A stretch of DNA of 64,000 bases from Nelumbo lutea (GCA_022828595.1 JAKGHH010000004.1:24250372-24314371); one strand, 5' to 3'; shown: positions 1 to 10,682, counted from the stretch's first letter. Made by a program: numbers and translations. Notes: generated by a model not told the origin, from the sequence alone.

Positions 1-69
1 TCATCACTAATCAGAACTATGAGAATAGAAGAGTGTAGTTAAACAAAGACCAGAAGGACTCATTTGTAC

Positions 70-1840
70 CATCAGATCTTCAAATTGAAGAAGATACCAA
101 GCACGAATTATGTATTCAACTTTTTTACAGAGCTTTAGAAATTCTGAACGGTCTGAATCAAGTTCTGCAAGAAAATACAAGAAACTATAAAATGTGCAAG
201 TGGAAGAGGAGCACAGTCTTGCCAAGACAAAAAATGTTTTGAACTAAAGAAAGGAAAACACCATGCTTGACGACCATAACAACGAATGAAAAATCATAAC
301 AGCAAAAGTCCAAATACCATGAAATGGAAAATATTAGAACAATCATTACCCAAGTCTCAAGCTCATAAGAGCAAACATGTCATATAGAAGATCGAAGGAT
401 GAAAAATCAAAATCATCATCATCCAAACCTTATCCCAACTATATGGGATCAGCTACACAAATCTTGTTTCACCATTCCATTCTATGTAATGCCATATCCA
501 TAGTTAAATTATTGGCTCTTAAATTGTTTCTTACTACTATGTCCTTTTTTGTCTACCCCTAGCCCCTCTAGCACCTTCAACTTGCAACAAATCGCTTCTT
601 TTTACGGGCGTTATTGATGGTGTTCTATGCATGTTACTATACCATCTTAGTCTACTATCATTTTATCACCTAGTGAAGCTTCTCCTGGGTTCCTTTGAAT
701 GACTTCATTTTTGTTTCCATCATTTCTAATTTTTCCATTCATCTATCTTGGCATACACATTTCTGCCACACCCATTTTTTGAACAAGTTACTTGACTGCC
801 CAAGTCTCTGCCCCTTACAACATAGCTAGTCTTACAACTGTTTTATAGAATTTTTCTTTTAATCTAAGTGGTATCCACTTATTACATAAAACTCTACATG
901 CACCAATCCATTTTGCCCATCCTACTCTAATTCTATAGGTGGCATCCTCCTCAATCTCTCTCTTGTTATGAATTATCAAACCAAAGTACCAAAAAAGGTC
1001 CCATTGAGTAATCTCTTGGTCTCCAATATTACTTGTGCCCATATTTGCACTCCTGTTATTATTAAATTTGCATATCATATATTCATTTTTAGTCCTAATT
1101 ATTTTAAAACATTTTGCTTCTAAGGCATTTGTCCATAAACTTAACTTTGCATTTAATCTATCATTAGTTTCATCAATTAAAACAATGTCATTAGCAGACA
1201 ACATGCACCACAGGACCTCTTCTGAATATATTTAATCAATTCATCTATCTATAATTAGTGCAAATAAATAAAGGCCAAGTGTTGACTGAACATTGGTGGT
1301 GTAGACTCATTGTAACCATAAAACCTGAATGCATGATAAAAATAAATTGATAAGTAGATCGACACTCACCATGCAAAAATTCAACAATGACAAAGCAAAT
1401 TTAAAGCATATGCACATAGATAGGCACGAAGCGGATCAAATAGAAGTGCAGAATAGAATAGTAAAGCAAACAAAATCCAAAAGTCATGAAAGGAAAAAAG
1501 TCAAAGGTGAAGAACTGAAAGAAAATTCAATTCTGTCAGTATCTCCTCCTCTTTCCAGTGTTTTTACAACGTGAATTATTTCATAACAAGCGAGTAAAGA
1601 TAATGGTATTGCTGAATATTATTCAGTATAGGAATTATGAAAAATCAAACAGAAGTACTAGATGGAAATACCTCATCGAATTTAAGAAAAATCAAAACAC
1701 AAGCAATCGATGGAAAACGACAAGGAGATGCTTCCTATCATACCAATGAGGTTAGCCAATGTCATAATAAGCTTGGGCTTCAAAATTGGGATAACGGATT
1801 CCCTCTCCAAGCGTATGACGTCTTTGTTTCTTTTATTCAT
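70..1840 (-). CDS. DUF3754-domain protein, 5' part (first two coding exons)
   Basis: Two minus-strand exons join cleanly. Exon 1 is 1840-1744 (ATG at 1840-1838, donor GTATGA at 1743) and exon 2 is 164-70 (acceptor TTCTTGCAG, donor GTACAA at 69). Together they make 192 bases, 64 codons. The product holds the stretches [19 protein letters not shown] and, across the splice, [17 protein letters not shown] and [16 protein letters not shown] recognise this from memory as the N-terminus of the plant DUF3754 family (Arabidopsis At3g19340/At5g13940, listed as 'aminopeptidase', function unproven). The rest of the gene lies beyond the left edge. I chose the ATG at 1840 because it immediately precedes the conserved part; an upstream in-frame ATG at 1867 is possible. 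Intron 1 (1743-165) carries an RTE LINE. The splice sites and the frame are seen; the family name is recall. Confidence 0.75.
410..1300 (-). mobile_element. RTE-type LINE fragment, degenerate, in DUF3754 intron 1
   Basis: The minus-strand reading from about 1300 to 815 matches the C-terminal half of a plant RTE reverse transcriptase: it contains [12 protein letters not shown] (normally LFADDIVLIDE), [24 protein letters not shown] and [15 protein letters not shown]. The 3' end (411-450) has the family's ending, CATATAGTTGGGATAAGG followed by GATGATGATG. The catalytic FADD has become SAND, so this copy is dead. It lies in the same orientation as the host gene. Confidence 0.75.
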
Positions 1841-2130
1841 CTTTGAATGTGCAAATATACGAATCAAGCAAATCTTTCTCTCTCTCTGAGTCCGGAATCC
1901 AGGTAAGGAAGAACAATGAAACAGGAAGAGACAGAAAGAAGGAAAAAGATGGAAGGAGACTTGAAAATCTCATATTAGAGAGGTAAGTGAAGGGTTTTCT
2001 TTCGAATCCGTTGATTTCGAGCTTAGCAGGAAAGGAAAACCAACGACAATGTCTACTCCCATTCTCAATCAGCTGAGTCATGAGTACCCGTTTCTCCCTC
2101 TCTCTCTCTCTCTCTCCCCGACTTATTGTT
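1841..2130 (-). promoter_or_regulatory. 5' UTR and promoter-proximal region of the DUF3754 gene
   Basis: On the minus strand this stretch is rich in GA, with a (GA)n microsatellite at about 2097-2117, as is common in plant leaders. No clear TATA box or transcription start can be fixed. A GC-richer repeat begins immediately upstream at about 2147. Confidence 0.35.
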
Positions 2131-2139
2131 TTCTTTTTT

Positions 2140-2830
2140 TGCCTTCTGTAACGCCCGGTGTTTTCGGGCCTCGGAGGAGGGAATTCCTTCAAGATCGGAA
2201 TGAATAACAACGATTATAACGTGGCGGTTTGCCATGTTCCACGTGGCAAGTTGGTTTGAGACTCGAAATGGCGCCTGCATGTTCCTCCGGCTCAGAATCC
2301 AATATCGGACGATATGGGTCAATCATGATACACCAATCAGCCTGACGGATATGAGCTACACTGCTACAGTGTACGAATCTGACATGATGAATGGTCAAGT
2401 CCAATTTAGATATATTCCTCACAGAACGCGTCTCATACCAATCGACCTTACAACCACATAATATTCCCGATGTACGGCTAGAATAGGTTGTAAGATTGGT
2501 ATGAGACGCGTTCGGTGAAGAGCAAATTCGAATTCCGTGAAATCGAATTCACATCGGCGCCCCACAAGTGTACTTGAGCATGTAGGGCGATGATGTAACC
2601 TCCGTGAAGTCGTGATTCGCCCGTACGAGGAATATGTAAAACCATCTGAAACACATTCTTATCCGTCACGTATCGATTCATTTGGTATTAACTATTACAG
2701 AAGAATTGCCAATCAGCTCAAATAACTAATCTGCCAATTATGAATGTTTGTACGGACAGCCTATTATTTTCCAAATGTGCCAACCCGATCGGCCGCAGAG
2801 TTGGGTTCTAAAACTTCGTACATTGGCTAC
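2140..2830. repeat. GC-rich repeat, possibly a solo LTR, with a strong internal hairpin
   Basis: Composition shifts sharply here from the AT-rich surroundings. The segment opens with TGTAACGCCCGG, an LTR-like start, and contains two inverted arms, 2424-2455 and 2486-2513, that pair almost perfectly around a 30-base loop. I could not find a matching CA end or a target duplication, so the LTR reading is tentative. Confidence 0.35.
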
Positions 2831-2904
2831 GATTAAAGCCTCGAAACATAGGAAATATTCATCAATCATAAATTTAAAATTTGGGATTAAATAGTTGGAT
2901 TATA

Positions 2905-3617
2905 TTCGATAAGGACAATTTTTTGGCTCTAATATCAATAAAAATAATTTTTAAAATAAATTATTTTTTTAAAATATATTAAATAAAAACAAAATTAGTA
3001 TTCATCTTCTTCCTCTCCAAACTAATGAATAAATTTTTCTCAACTAGTATACATGTTCGAGGACACCTAAATTAGGACACGTCCACTTTAATCCTCTCAT
3101 TTCCCCTAAAGTTCCACTTCAATCGCTTAATCTACAATACCCTTTTCCAATCGACACTGAAACAAAGCTTGGGTTCATCACTACCCACGCTACAGTTGTC
3201 GACAACACCTGGTTGGGCTTCCCTGTTTTAGTTCTGTTGTATGTTTTCCTCTAAGAATAATCGAAAATAAGGGTCATCACACCGTCAACGACGATGGCAA
3301 TGTAGAATGCAAATTGGGGTTCAGGGCTGGAGGCGACGAACTTGACTCTGGTGAGATCCCAGTAGATTTCAACCTTCTTCTTTGTCAGATTGGCGTTGTT
3401 AGAGGTAGACAGAGTGGCGACGACGACATTGGTGGATGGTGATCATTTAGGCTCGCGAGGCTGGGGTGAAAGCAAGATGGGAAAGAGCCAGAGGAAGAAG
3501 ATGAATAGTGTTTTGCCCTTATTTGATATATTTTTCAAATAGTTAACATATTCTAGAAATTATATTGAAAGAATTATTTTTATTGATATTTGGGCCCAAA
3601 AATTGCCCTTATCACCT
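2905..3617. mobile_element. Mutator-like foldback element, about 700 bp
   Basis: The two ends are imperfect inverted repeats of about 95 bases. The left end reads GATAAGGACAATTTTTTGGC...AATATCAATAAAAATAATT; the reverse complement of the right end reads GATAAGGGCAATTTTTGGGC...AATATCAATAAAAATAATT. The 500-base interior is less AT-rich and contains no intact ORF. Long terminal inverted repeats with captured-looking interior DNA are typical of Mutator-like elements. No clean target duplication was found. Confidence 0.55.
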
Positions 3618-3639
3618 ATAATCCCATACTTAAACTATG

Positions 3640-5485
3640 ACTACTATGTTTAGCAATAAAAAATAAGAATGTATCTTATAGTTTGTATAATCACTTAAAG
3701 TATCCCTGTAGTTAATGCACATAGTCACCTTTAAAGTCAGTTCACCATTAATATTTGCTAGCATATGATGTCATGTGACATTTTAATTTTTAAATTTTTT
3801 TAAAATACCCTTTGGTCTTTTCAAATAATGGACAAAGACTCTTGTTTCTCTTCCAAAAACACTAGAACTACAAGGCAAAACACCAGTTTCTCTTCAACGG
3901 TATCAGAACTACGAGCCTACGATCGCAATTTACAACAAACACAATACCATAATTGATCTTCAGAACAGTTGAGAATGGGTGTGGCTGTGTGGGAGAGGGG
4001 TGTTTAAAACTTTAAACTTGAGGCCATGGAAATGTTGCGAGCAAAGCAAGATTTTTAAAATGAAATCTTGATATCCAAATTTCCAGGTAAAGGAAAACAA
4101 TTCCAAATTTCCATCCATGGGAACGTTGGATTTGTGTGGTTCGAATGAGCAATTTTTCGGGCTGATTTCTCTCTCAAACAAGCAAATCATGAGATTAAGA
4201 TCTAGAGATCTCCATTCCTTTCTTTCTCTCTCAAACTGGGATGTGCTTCATTCCTAAAACTAGTCGATTTTAACTCCAAAACCTGTAGGATTTTCAGTAT
4301 CAAAATGGATTTTGATTTTCGGTCTCCATAACATCCATTCCGTTCATGTCACTTGCTTTCTCTCCCTTCTCCCCTTGTTGTACACGCCTTTATCAGTTGT
4401 AAAGATACCCTTGTAAAAGCAAAACTTTAGTAACATTCCACATGACATAACAAGTGTGTGAGTATTCTCATCCATTTGACTGCAAAAAAAAAAAAAAAAT
4501 CCCATATGGGCATATAAGCAAAAATGTGTGTATGTAAGAGAAAGAGAGAGTACATCTGAGCGAGAAAGTTAAGCAGAAATAGTAGCAAATCTGGGCAGAG
4601 ATCTAGTTTTGGGACATCATATCTTAGTTTTCTGATAGACATCCAAAGTAGAGTTGTCATGGCATATATGGGCGGAGATTTGGTTTTGGGATTTCATATC
4701 TGATTTTGTTGATAGACATTCAACATAGAGTTGTTAGGGCAGATATGGGCAGAGATCTGGTTTTGGGTAGGGGTGCAAATGAATCAAATCATGATCCGAT
4801 CTAACCTGAAGTCCAGTCCTATTTCGGGTCTTGTATCAGATTCGGATCACCCCTATCCGATCCGAGATATATATTGTTATTTATATATAATATATGTTAT
4901 TTATATTATATTGCATGTTTGTAAATTTTTTATATTATTTTTTATTAAAAAGCATGTATATATATGATAATGATAGTTGAAAAAATATTTGTGTTTTTTC
5001 TTTATTTAAACTATTATATTTTCTTTCCATTTTAATAATTTATTAGTTTCTTTTAAAAAATGAAGTTAAACCGATCATATTTGGATATCCAACATATATT
5101 CTGATCGGATTCAAATTCAATTTAATTGGTACTTATGAGATCCAATCATATCTTCATATCATATGCGAATCCAATCCGATCCGTTTGCACCCTTAGTTTT
5201 GGGACTTCAGATCTGATTTTTTTTATAGACATCCAACATCTAAACTTGTTAGGGCAGACCTGGGTGGAGATCTAGTTAGATTGTCTAGTTTTCTTCTAAA
5301 AACCTTGCTTTTTCTTCTCTCTAAAAAAATGTTATATTTTGAAAATTTGAAGAAAAATCAAGGATAAATTAGTCTTTTCGATCTTTCCGTTACCAATTCC
5401 TAACGGTTGGCCATTGTTAGAAAACTTAAGGGTCTTAGCTAAATCATAGGGTTACTTTAAGTTTTTAACCCTAAAATTTAATATT
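3640..5485. mobile_element. Larger inverted-repeat element with internal 80-bp tandem repeats
   Basis: The left edge (about 3690, ATCACTTAAAGTATCCCTG) resembles the reverse complement of the right edge (about 5440-5470, AACTTAAAGTAACCCTATG). Between about 4590 and 5280 a unit of about 80 bases (GGGCAGAGATCTGGTTTTGGG, then a variant of TCTGATTTTGTTGATAGACA) occurs about four times. One unit is split by the hAT MITE at 4768-5195. No coding capacity is visible. The outer limits are approximate. Confidence 0.4.
4768..5195. mobile_element. hAT-type MITE with 8-bp target duplication
   Basis: The element runs from TAGGGGTGCAAATG to CGTTTGCACCCTTA, which are terminal inverted repeats. It is flanked by the direct repeat GTTTTGGG at 4760-4767 and 5196-5203. 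Neighbouring unbroken copies of the host tandem repeat have GTTTTGGG once, which confirms the insertion. Eight-base duplications fit the hAT superfamily. The 428-bp interior is AT-rich and non-coding. Confidence 0.8.
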
Positions 5486-5587
5486 CAAAGGTGGGCCATT
5501 AAGACCTCAACTATGGAACCTCCTTCACAACAATGATCCAAAAATATAAACTTGATTATCTTATGAGTTATGAAAGGCGCTTATGCT

Positions 5588-5740
5588 TTTGCTTTTTTTT
5601 TTTTTTTCTTTAATGGTTCTACACAACGAGGGTAACCCATCTCTCTCCTTAATCTCCCATCCAAGCCTTGGTGGCAACAAGATTTGATCCAGGTTTCTAT
5701 TTGGAGAGTCAAATATCCTACCAATTGAGCCACCATTAGT
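5588..5740 (-). mobile_element. tRNA-derived SINE, copy 1
   Basis: On the minus strand the element has an A-box-like GTGGCTCAATTGGTAG (5733-5718), a B-box-like GGATCAAATC (5690-5681) and a 3' end reading TTGTGTAGAACCATTAAAG followed by poly(A) (poly-T at 5593-5607 on plus). The box spacing and the A tail fit a tRNA-derived SINE. The copy at 16295-16440 shares the B box and the 3' end. Confidence 0.65.
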
Positions 5741-5879
5741 TGGTTTATGTTGTCGTTGTATTAATTGCCTACAAAATAGTATCTGATGTAACCGTTTCCG
5801 GTCACGTACCAATTCTTGTGATGTATCAATTTTTGGCTAAGTACCTCATCATTTGACATGCTCCCAGGAGATGATGGTG

Positions 5880-6100
5880 GAGCTCCCTGGTGGTGAACTG
5901 CCTGGGGGAGAGCTATGCCGAGTTGCCCGAGCTATGCCGAGCTGGGGAGAACTATGCCGAGCTCCCTGATGGCGAACTGCCTGGGGGAGAGCTATGCCGA
6001 GCTGGGGAGAACTATGCCGAGCTCCCTGATGGCGAACTGCCTGGGGGAGAGCTATGTCGAGCTCCCTGATGGTGAGCTGCCTTGGTGGACTCGTCATTTG
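5880..6100. repeat. 60-bp tandem repeat inside the LTR
   Basis: The units at 5941-6000 and 6001-6060 are identical apart from one base, with partial units on both sides. The core is GAGCTCCCTGATGGCGAACT followed by GCCTGGGGGAGAGCTATG. Confidence 0.85.
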
Positions 6101-6189
6101 ACCTGCTCCTAGGCGGCCTGTAACTCAGAGGGTGGTGGAGCTCCCTGGTGCAGCGCAAACCGACTGCCCTCTGCATGAGGTGATCTCCT

Positions 6190-6290
6190 CTCCTTTGTAG
6201 GCGGCGGGAGCTGAGGAACCTGCGAGAACTCCATCTTTTCATCCTCTTTGTAGGCAGCGGGAGCTGAGGAACCTGCGAGAACTGAATCAG
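6190..6290. repeat. About 52-bp direct repeat, two copies
   Basis: The phrase TTTGTAGGC(G/A)GCGGGAGCTG followed by AGGAACCTGCGAGAACT occurs twice, beginning near 6195 and 6247. Confidence 0.8.
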
Positions 6291-6719
6291 AGGACACAGG
6301 GGTATTTACCCGACAAGGACTCTCTGATGCCTAAGTTAGCATTCTGATTGCAGAGAGCTTGGAGAGAAATGTGAGAGGTAGAGAGCAGGGATTACCTCCA
6401 TTTTTCCATTCCCTCTCCCCCTTGGCTTTGGGGGTCGGAGTCCTTATATAGCGGTGCCCAGTCACATCAGGCGTAACCGCCACTGCCTTAGCCATTACTA
6501 CCAGGACTGAGTTGGCAGGTGCAGGCTGCTGCTGCAGGGTACGGACTCGTCAGGCGTGTCATGCTTTTCAGAGATGGCAGACACGACGCCGCCTGGCAAG
6601 AGATATGGGCGCTGCCACCAGATCTGTCAGGTACGGTTGTCAGGCAGGAGATCTTCCTGTGATATGCCGAACTGCTCTTCTGTACCGAGCTACCCTGCAA
6701 GTGGCGAGCTACCTATGGC

Positions 6720-6960
6720 GATGAGCTCCCTGGTGGCTACTTGGTGACGAGCTCCTTGGAGAGTCACCGAGTTCCTTGGCGAGCTGCCAAGCTCCTTGGA
6801 GAGCTGCCTAGCTCCTTGGAGAGCTGCCGAGCTCCTTGGTGAGCTGCCGAGCTTCGTGGCGAGCTCCTTGGAGAGCTGCCTAGCTCCTAGGCGAGCTCTT
6901 TGGTGAGCTACCGAGCTCCTTGGCGAGCTCCTTGGTGTACTACCGAGCTCCTTGGAGGTA
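6720..6960. repeat. Short tandem repeat array CGAGCTCCTTGGxGAGCTxC
   Basis: A unit of about 16-22 bases, with core GAGCTCCTTGG(A/T/C)GAGCTGCC, repeats more than ten times with small changes. It lies in what would be the U3 part of the LTR. Confidence 0.8.
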
Positions 6961-7059
6961 ACTGCCATGCACGTTGACCAACTTCTGGAACATGGGTTGG
7001 CCCTCACGGACCATGGGGTATGCATGTTGAGTTTATCGGTGGGCACGTCTTATTGGTTG

Positions 7060-7270
7060 CCAGGTCGGCCATGTCGGGTCGTGTGCCAAGCTGATCCAAG
7101 TCGGCTAGGTCGGCCAGGTCGGATCATGTGTCAGGCTGATCCAGGTCCGCTAGATCAGCCAGGTCAGCCAGGTCGCGCAGGCCACGCCAGGCAGTGTGCA
7201 GGCCGCGTGCAAGCCGCGCGCCAGGCAACGTGCAGGCCACGCCAGGCCAGCCAGGCTGGTGCCCGGGTGG
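7060..7270. repeat. GC-rich GGTCGGCCAG / CCACGCCAGGC repeat block
   Basis: Short motifs (AGGTCGGCTAGGTCGGCCAG, then GCAGGCCACGCCAGGC) recur many times. The block carries part of a chance 191-codon reading frame. It is non-coding in appearance. Confidence 0.7.
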
Positions 7271-7539
7271 GACACCAACTTGGTAAGTTGTTGCCTAGGT
7301 GTCACCTAGTTGTCACGAGGTGCCACGTGTCACAATTTCATTGGAGGGCCAAATCTGCCCTCATCAGTATCCTTACAACAAATAAGGATTCGACTATAAT
7401 ACCGAAAAGACATGATATTGGAAAAGCTCACATCCAATCAATTAAGATTGTAATTAAAAGAGATGACGAATCAGGTGGTATTAATCAAAATTCATGGGAC
7501 TACTTTTATTGGCCAAAGCTCTCATAGTTTTTCCCAACA

Positions 7540-8210
7540 AATAAAACTTTGATTTTTTTTTTTTTGGGGGGGGGGGTTTACTTTATTTTACTATTTATTT
7601 TGCTCTTTGTGCATTGTCAATAAAAAAACAAAATAAAACGTATAAATCAAAATTTGGACTCATTTCATTTATAGTCCATACTTTTTGCACTAATGCAAGT
7701 AAAATTACACTCCAAATAAACAACGCATCTTAGCCAAAAAAAAAACAGAGCCAAAGTACAACACTGTTATAAAAAAAAAAAAAAAAAAAAAAAAAGACAT
7801 CTTAAGCAACATTGTGCCTATAGCTTGGGCCCAGGCACGCCAGTTCCATATACAAAATTTTAGGCCTAAATTTTGAATTTGCATTTAACCCAGATTAGAA
7901 GTGATCACCCCTAATAATGTGTTGTTGCAACTATGTTTGTGGTGTTCCCTTGCAATCTCCGGTGAAAGATGAACAAGTCAATGATAAAAGTAAATTCAAA
8001 ATATAACGTCCCGTACTCTCATGGCTTTGCCATGGGTGAATTAAGATTTTTATAACGAGGCGAAAAGCTAATAATCATGGATTAGGGGCCCAGAAGTTAA
8101 TAAACACGGATTGAGGGCCAAAATATAATTGGAAGTCAAATGGGAATTTTTTTTCTCAAGGTATAGGGGGGATATGGCTCCCATCTGCCACCCCTAGCTT
8201 AATTTGCCCT
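7540..8210. other. Intergenic, no gene seen
   Basis: The stretch has a T/G homopolymer run (7552-7576), a 25-base poly(A) run ending near 7795, and what looks like the right end of a MITE (GATCACCCCTAA near 7895). No coding signal. Confidence 0.5.
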
Positions 8211-8461
8211 CAAGGTTGTGTTTGGTTAGTGCAATTTTTTTGCACTAGTGCAAATGCATGAAAGTGCAAATTCTTGTTTAATTTTGTTTTAGATTTTACT
8301 TTATTCTGCTTCATGTCTTAATTTACTTCATATATACTTCAATCAAATAAAATAAGCTAAAATTTAAAACAAAAATAGATCAAAATTTACACTCAAATCA
8401 TTTGTACTACCATGATTTTGCATTAGTGCAAATTTATTTGTATTGCAAGCAAACACAACCT
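8211..8461. mobile_element. MITE with GGTTGTGTTTGG termini
   Basis: The left end AGGTTGTGTTTGGTTAGTGC and the reverse complement of the right end, AGGTTGTGTTTGCTTGCAAT, are terminal inverted repeats, with a GCACTAGTGCAAATGCATG stretch mirrored inside. The 250-bp interior is AT-rich. Confidence 0.65.
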
Positions 8462-8462
8462 A

Positions 8463-8574
8463 AGGCTTAGTTTGGAAGGAATACAAATACAAATATATAG
8501 AGTGCAAAACCTTGTATTCTTTATGTATTTGTACTGTATATATGTGTATTTGTAATCTTTCCAAACTGAACTTT
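8463..8574. mobile_element. Short foldback MITE (TTAGTTTGGAAGGAATACAA type)
   Basis: TTAGTTTGGAAGGAATACAA at the left mirrors the right end, whose reverse complement is TTCAGTTTGGAAAGATTACA. A related copy is at 16757-16858. Confidence 0.6.
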
Positions 8575-8786
8575 TCAGTTGCCAAATTCTCTCACATATA
8601 AAGAACTAATACACTAGGGGTGATCATGGACAGCCTGGGCTTTCGGCCTATGCCAATAAATACATTATATTTAATAACTATAATAATTTATATAAATATA
8701 AATAGTATATATAATACATTATGTGTCATTTTGTGATATATTATGTATCATAAATCGTATATTTATACACATGTAATTTACAAATA

Positions 8787-9458
8787 GAGTAAATTAAAAG
8801 ACCCCATTGTACTATGGAGTCAATGACAAAGATCCCCCCTATACTTCAATTTGCAACAAAGACCCCCTAAACTTTTGCATTGCAACAACTGCCCCTCATC
8901 ATTAAGTCAAATGATGAAAGGCATTAAATTACCTAAACACCCCACTAAACATTCTTTATCTTTTTTTTCTTGCCATTTCTCTTAAAGCCTAAGAAACCTA
9001 AATATAATTCCATTGCTTCTCAACAGGAAATACTTTTGTCATCTCACCAATGATCATCACGAGAAAAAATGAAAAAATTTCCAATAAGTTAATTAAAAAG
9101 GGGACACTCACCATTGGAAAAAAAAAATCTCTGGTAAGTTAATTAAAAAGGGATATTCACTTGTTGGGCATGGCTTTTGAAACTCTAAACTCCAAACATT
9201 TACCATTGTCTTTATCATAGCCATTTCAGTTAATTTCAATGGAGAAGACAATGAATAGTACAAAGTGTAAAAGCAAAGTAAGATGGTTTCATAAATTTAA
9301 AAAAATGGTAAAATAAATTAGAAAATGATAGTTTGGTTATTTAGAAAACTTTAAACAGTCGGATAAAAATCTTTTTCAAAGTTAACTGATAGAACGCTAA
9401 TGGATGGGGTCTTTGTCACTAACCCCATAGTACAAGGGGGTTCTTTCTAATTTACCCC
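8787..9458. mobile_element. Mutator-like foldback element with TACAAATA target duplication
   Basis: The left end GAGTAAATTAAAAGACCCC...TGTACTATGGAGTCAATGAC matches the reverse complement of the right end, GGGGTAAATTAGAAAGAACC...TGTACTATGGGGTTAGTGAC. The direct repeat TACAAATA flanks it at 8779-8786 and 9459-9466. The interior has no intact ORF. Confidence 0.75.
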
Positions 9459-9469
9459 TACAAATATGA

Positions 9470-10116
9470 TATGGATTGGGCATTAGGCCCATGGTCAACC
9501 GTGAATCTTGCCTAGCCCCCTTGACTTGCATCTCCTATTTAAAAGGAAACTAAAGAATGACCCCCTTTTATTTATCTATTCTAATAAATTTTATTTTACA
9601 CCCATTTTCTATGTTCTAAATCTAGGTTATTATTTTATTTGATTTTTATGTATAGATTTATTATTTAATTTAAAAGACCAAATCAAATTCTATTTCTAAA
9701 CATTACCTCACTTTATAGATCCTACATCATTTGAAATGAGTTTTGGTTTTCTTTTTAGTAAATTTAATTATTACTAACTTTTTTTAGAGTGCAAGTAATT
9801 ACCATTTAAGTGGATAGACATGTCTAATGAAATAATAACCACTTTTAAGATATTATTTCTTAAAAATAAAAATACCACTTGTTTTAGAAAGAAACTTTCT
9901 GATATGAGAGCTTTATATATATATATATATATATAAACTGCAATGTCATCTTTTTCTTTAAAAAAACTGTGAAACGTGAAAAACGTGTCAGCATGAGTGT
10001 CAAAAGAATTTGCTTCTTGGCAATTCTTCATAGGCAAAATGGTTTTGGTAGGCAAGTGGACTACATAACGAATGTAGCCTCCCTCCCCCGTTTTGATCCC
10101 CAAGGCCAGATTCGAT
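9470..10116. other. Intergenic, AT-rich, with an (AT)n microsatellite
   Basis: No coding signal. A perfect AT dinucleotide run lies at about 9914-9936. Confidence 0.5.
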
Positions 10117-10682
10117 TCTAAGGGCCTGTTTGTATTGCAGGAATAGGGGTCGAATCGGAATGGAAATGGCACTCTGATTCCCATTCTTGGTGGAATCCCT
10201 CCACATCTTTTGGGAATGAAATTTCATTTCAGCTTATTTCAATTCCTATTCAGTTCCTATCTGAACCAAACAGACTATGGGAATAGGAGTTCACATCTCC
10301 GCCCCACAACACATCCCCACCATATATTAGGAACATCTCCCGAGGCGGATATGTGATCTTTGGGAATAGACCATTCCAATTCAAATTCCAATTGGTTGTT
10401 ACCTTTAAGCTGAATTGGTAGTTGGGCATTTAGGTTTTTCATTTGCATCTTAGGATTTATTTGGTTCACAACGAAAATTTGAATCGGAATTGAAATCATT
10501 TGGAATCATAATGGTCTATTCCCATAATCCATTTGATTTAGACGGGAATGGGAATGGAAATTAGAATCAGCAAGAATGGAATTTTATTCACAAAGGAAGG
10601 GCCGGAAATATCCATTCCTTCAAATTTGGAAATGAGATTATAATTCCAAACCCCATTCCCACAAACCAAACGGGGCTTTAGG
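10117..10682. mobile_element. MITE-like foldback (GGGCCTGTTTG termini)
   Basis: CTAAGGGCCTGTTTGTATTG at the left resembles the reverse complement of the right end, CTAAAGCCCCGTTTGGTTTG. The interior is full of GGAATGGGAATGG-like purine-rich words and their complements, so most of it can fold. Target duplication not identified. Confidence 0.5.

Larger units (their letters stand above)
5800..7539 (-). mobile_element. Probable solo LTR with GC-rich tandem repeats
   Basis: Read on the minus strand, the segment starts TGTTGGGAAAAACTATGAG at 7539. It has a TATA box (CGCTATATAAGG, about 6455-6444) and, about 110 bases further on, CTTAGGCATCAGAGAGTCC followed by a CGGGTAAATACCCC motif, an arrangement typical of the R-U5 part of plant Ty3/gypsy LTRs. 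Three blocks of tandem repeats fill it. No gag-pol reading frame is present. The end near 5775-5870 and the target duplication are unresolved. Confidence 0.5.

Noticed and set aside
5673..5735. tRNA gene
   Set aside because: A- and B-box-like words are present, but there is no cloverleaf or acceptor stem and an A tail follows; a SINE fits better.
6952..7527. 191-codon reading frame with Gln/Arg/Pro repeats
   Set aside because: It runs over GC-rich tandem repeats inside a probable LTR; the repeats alone explain it.
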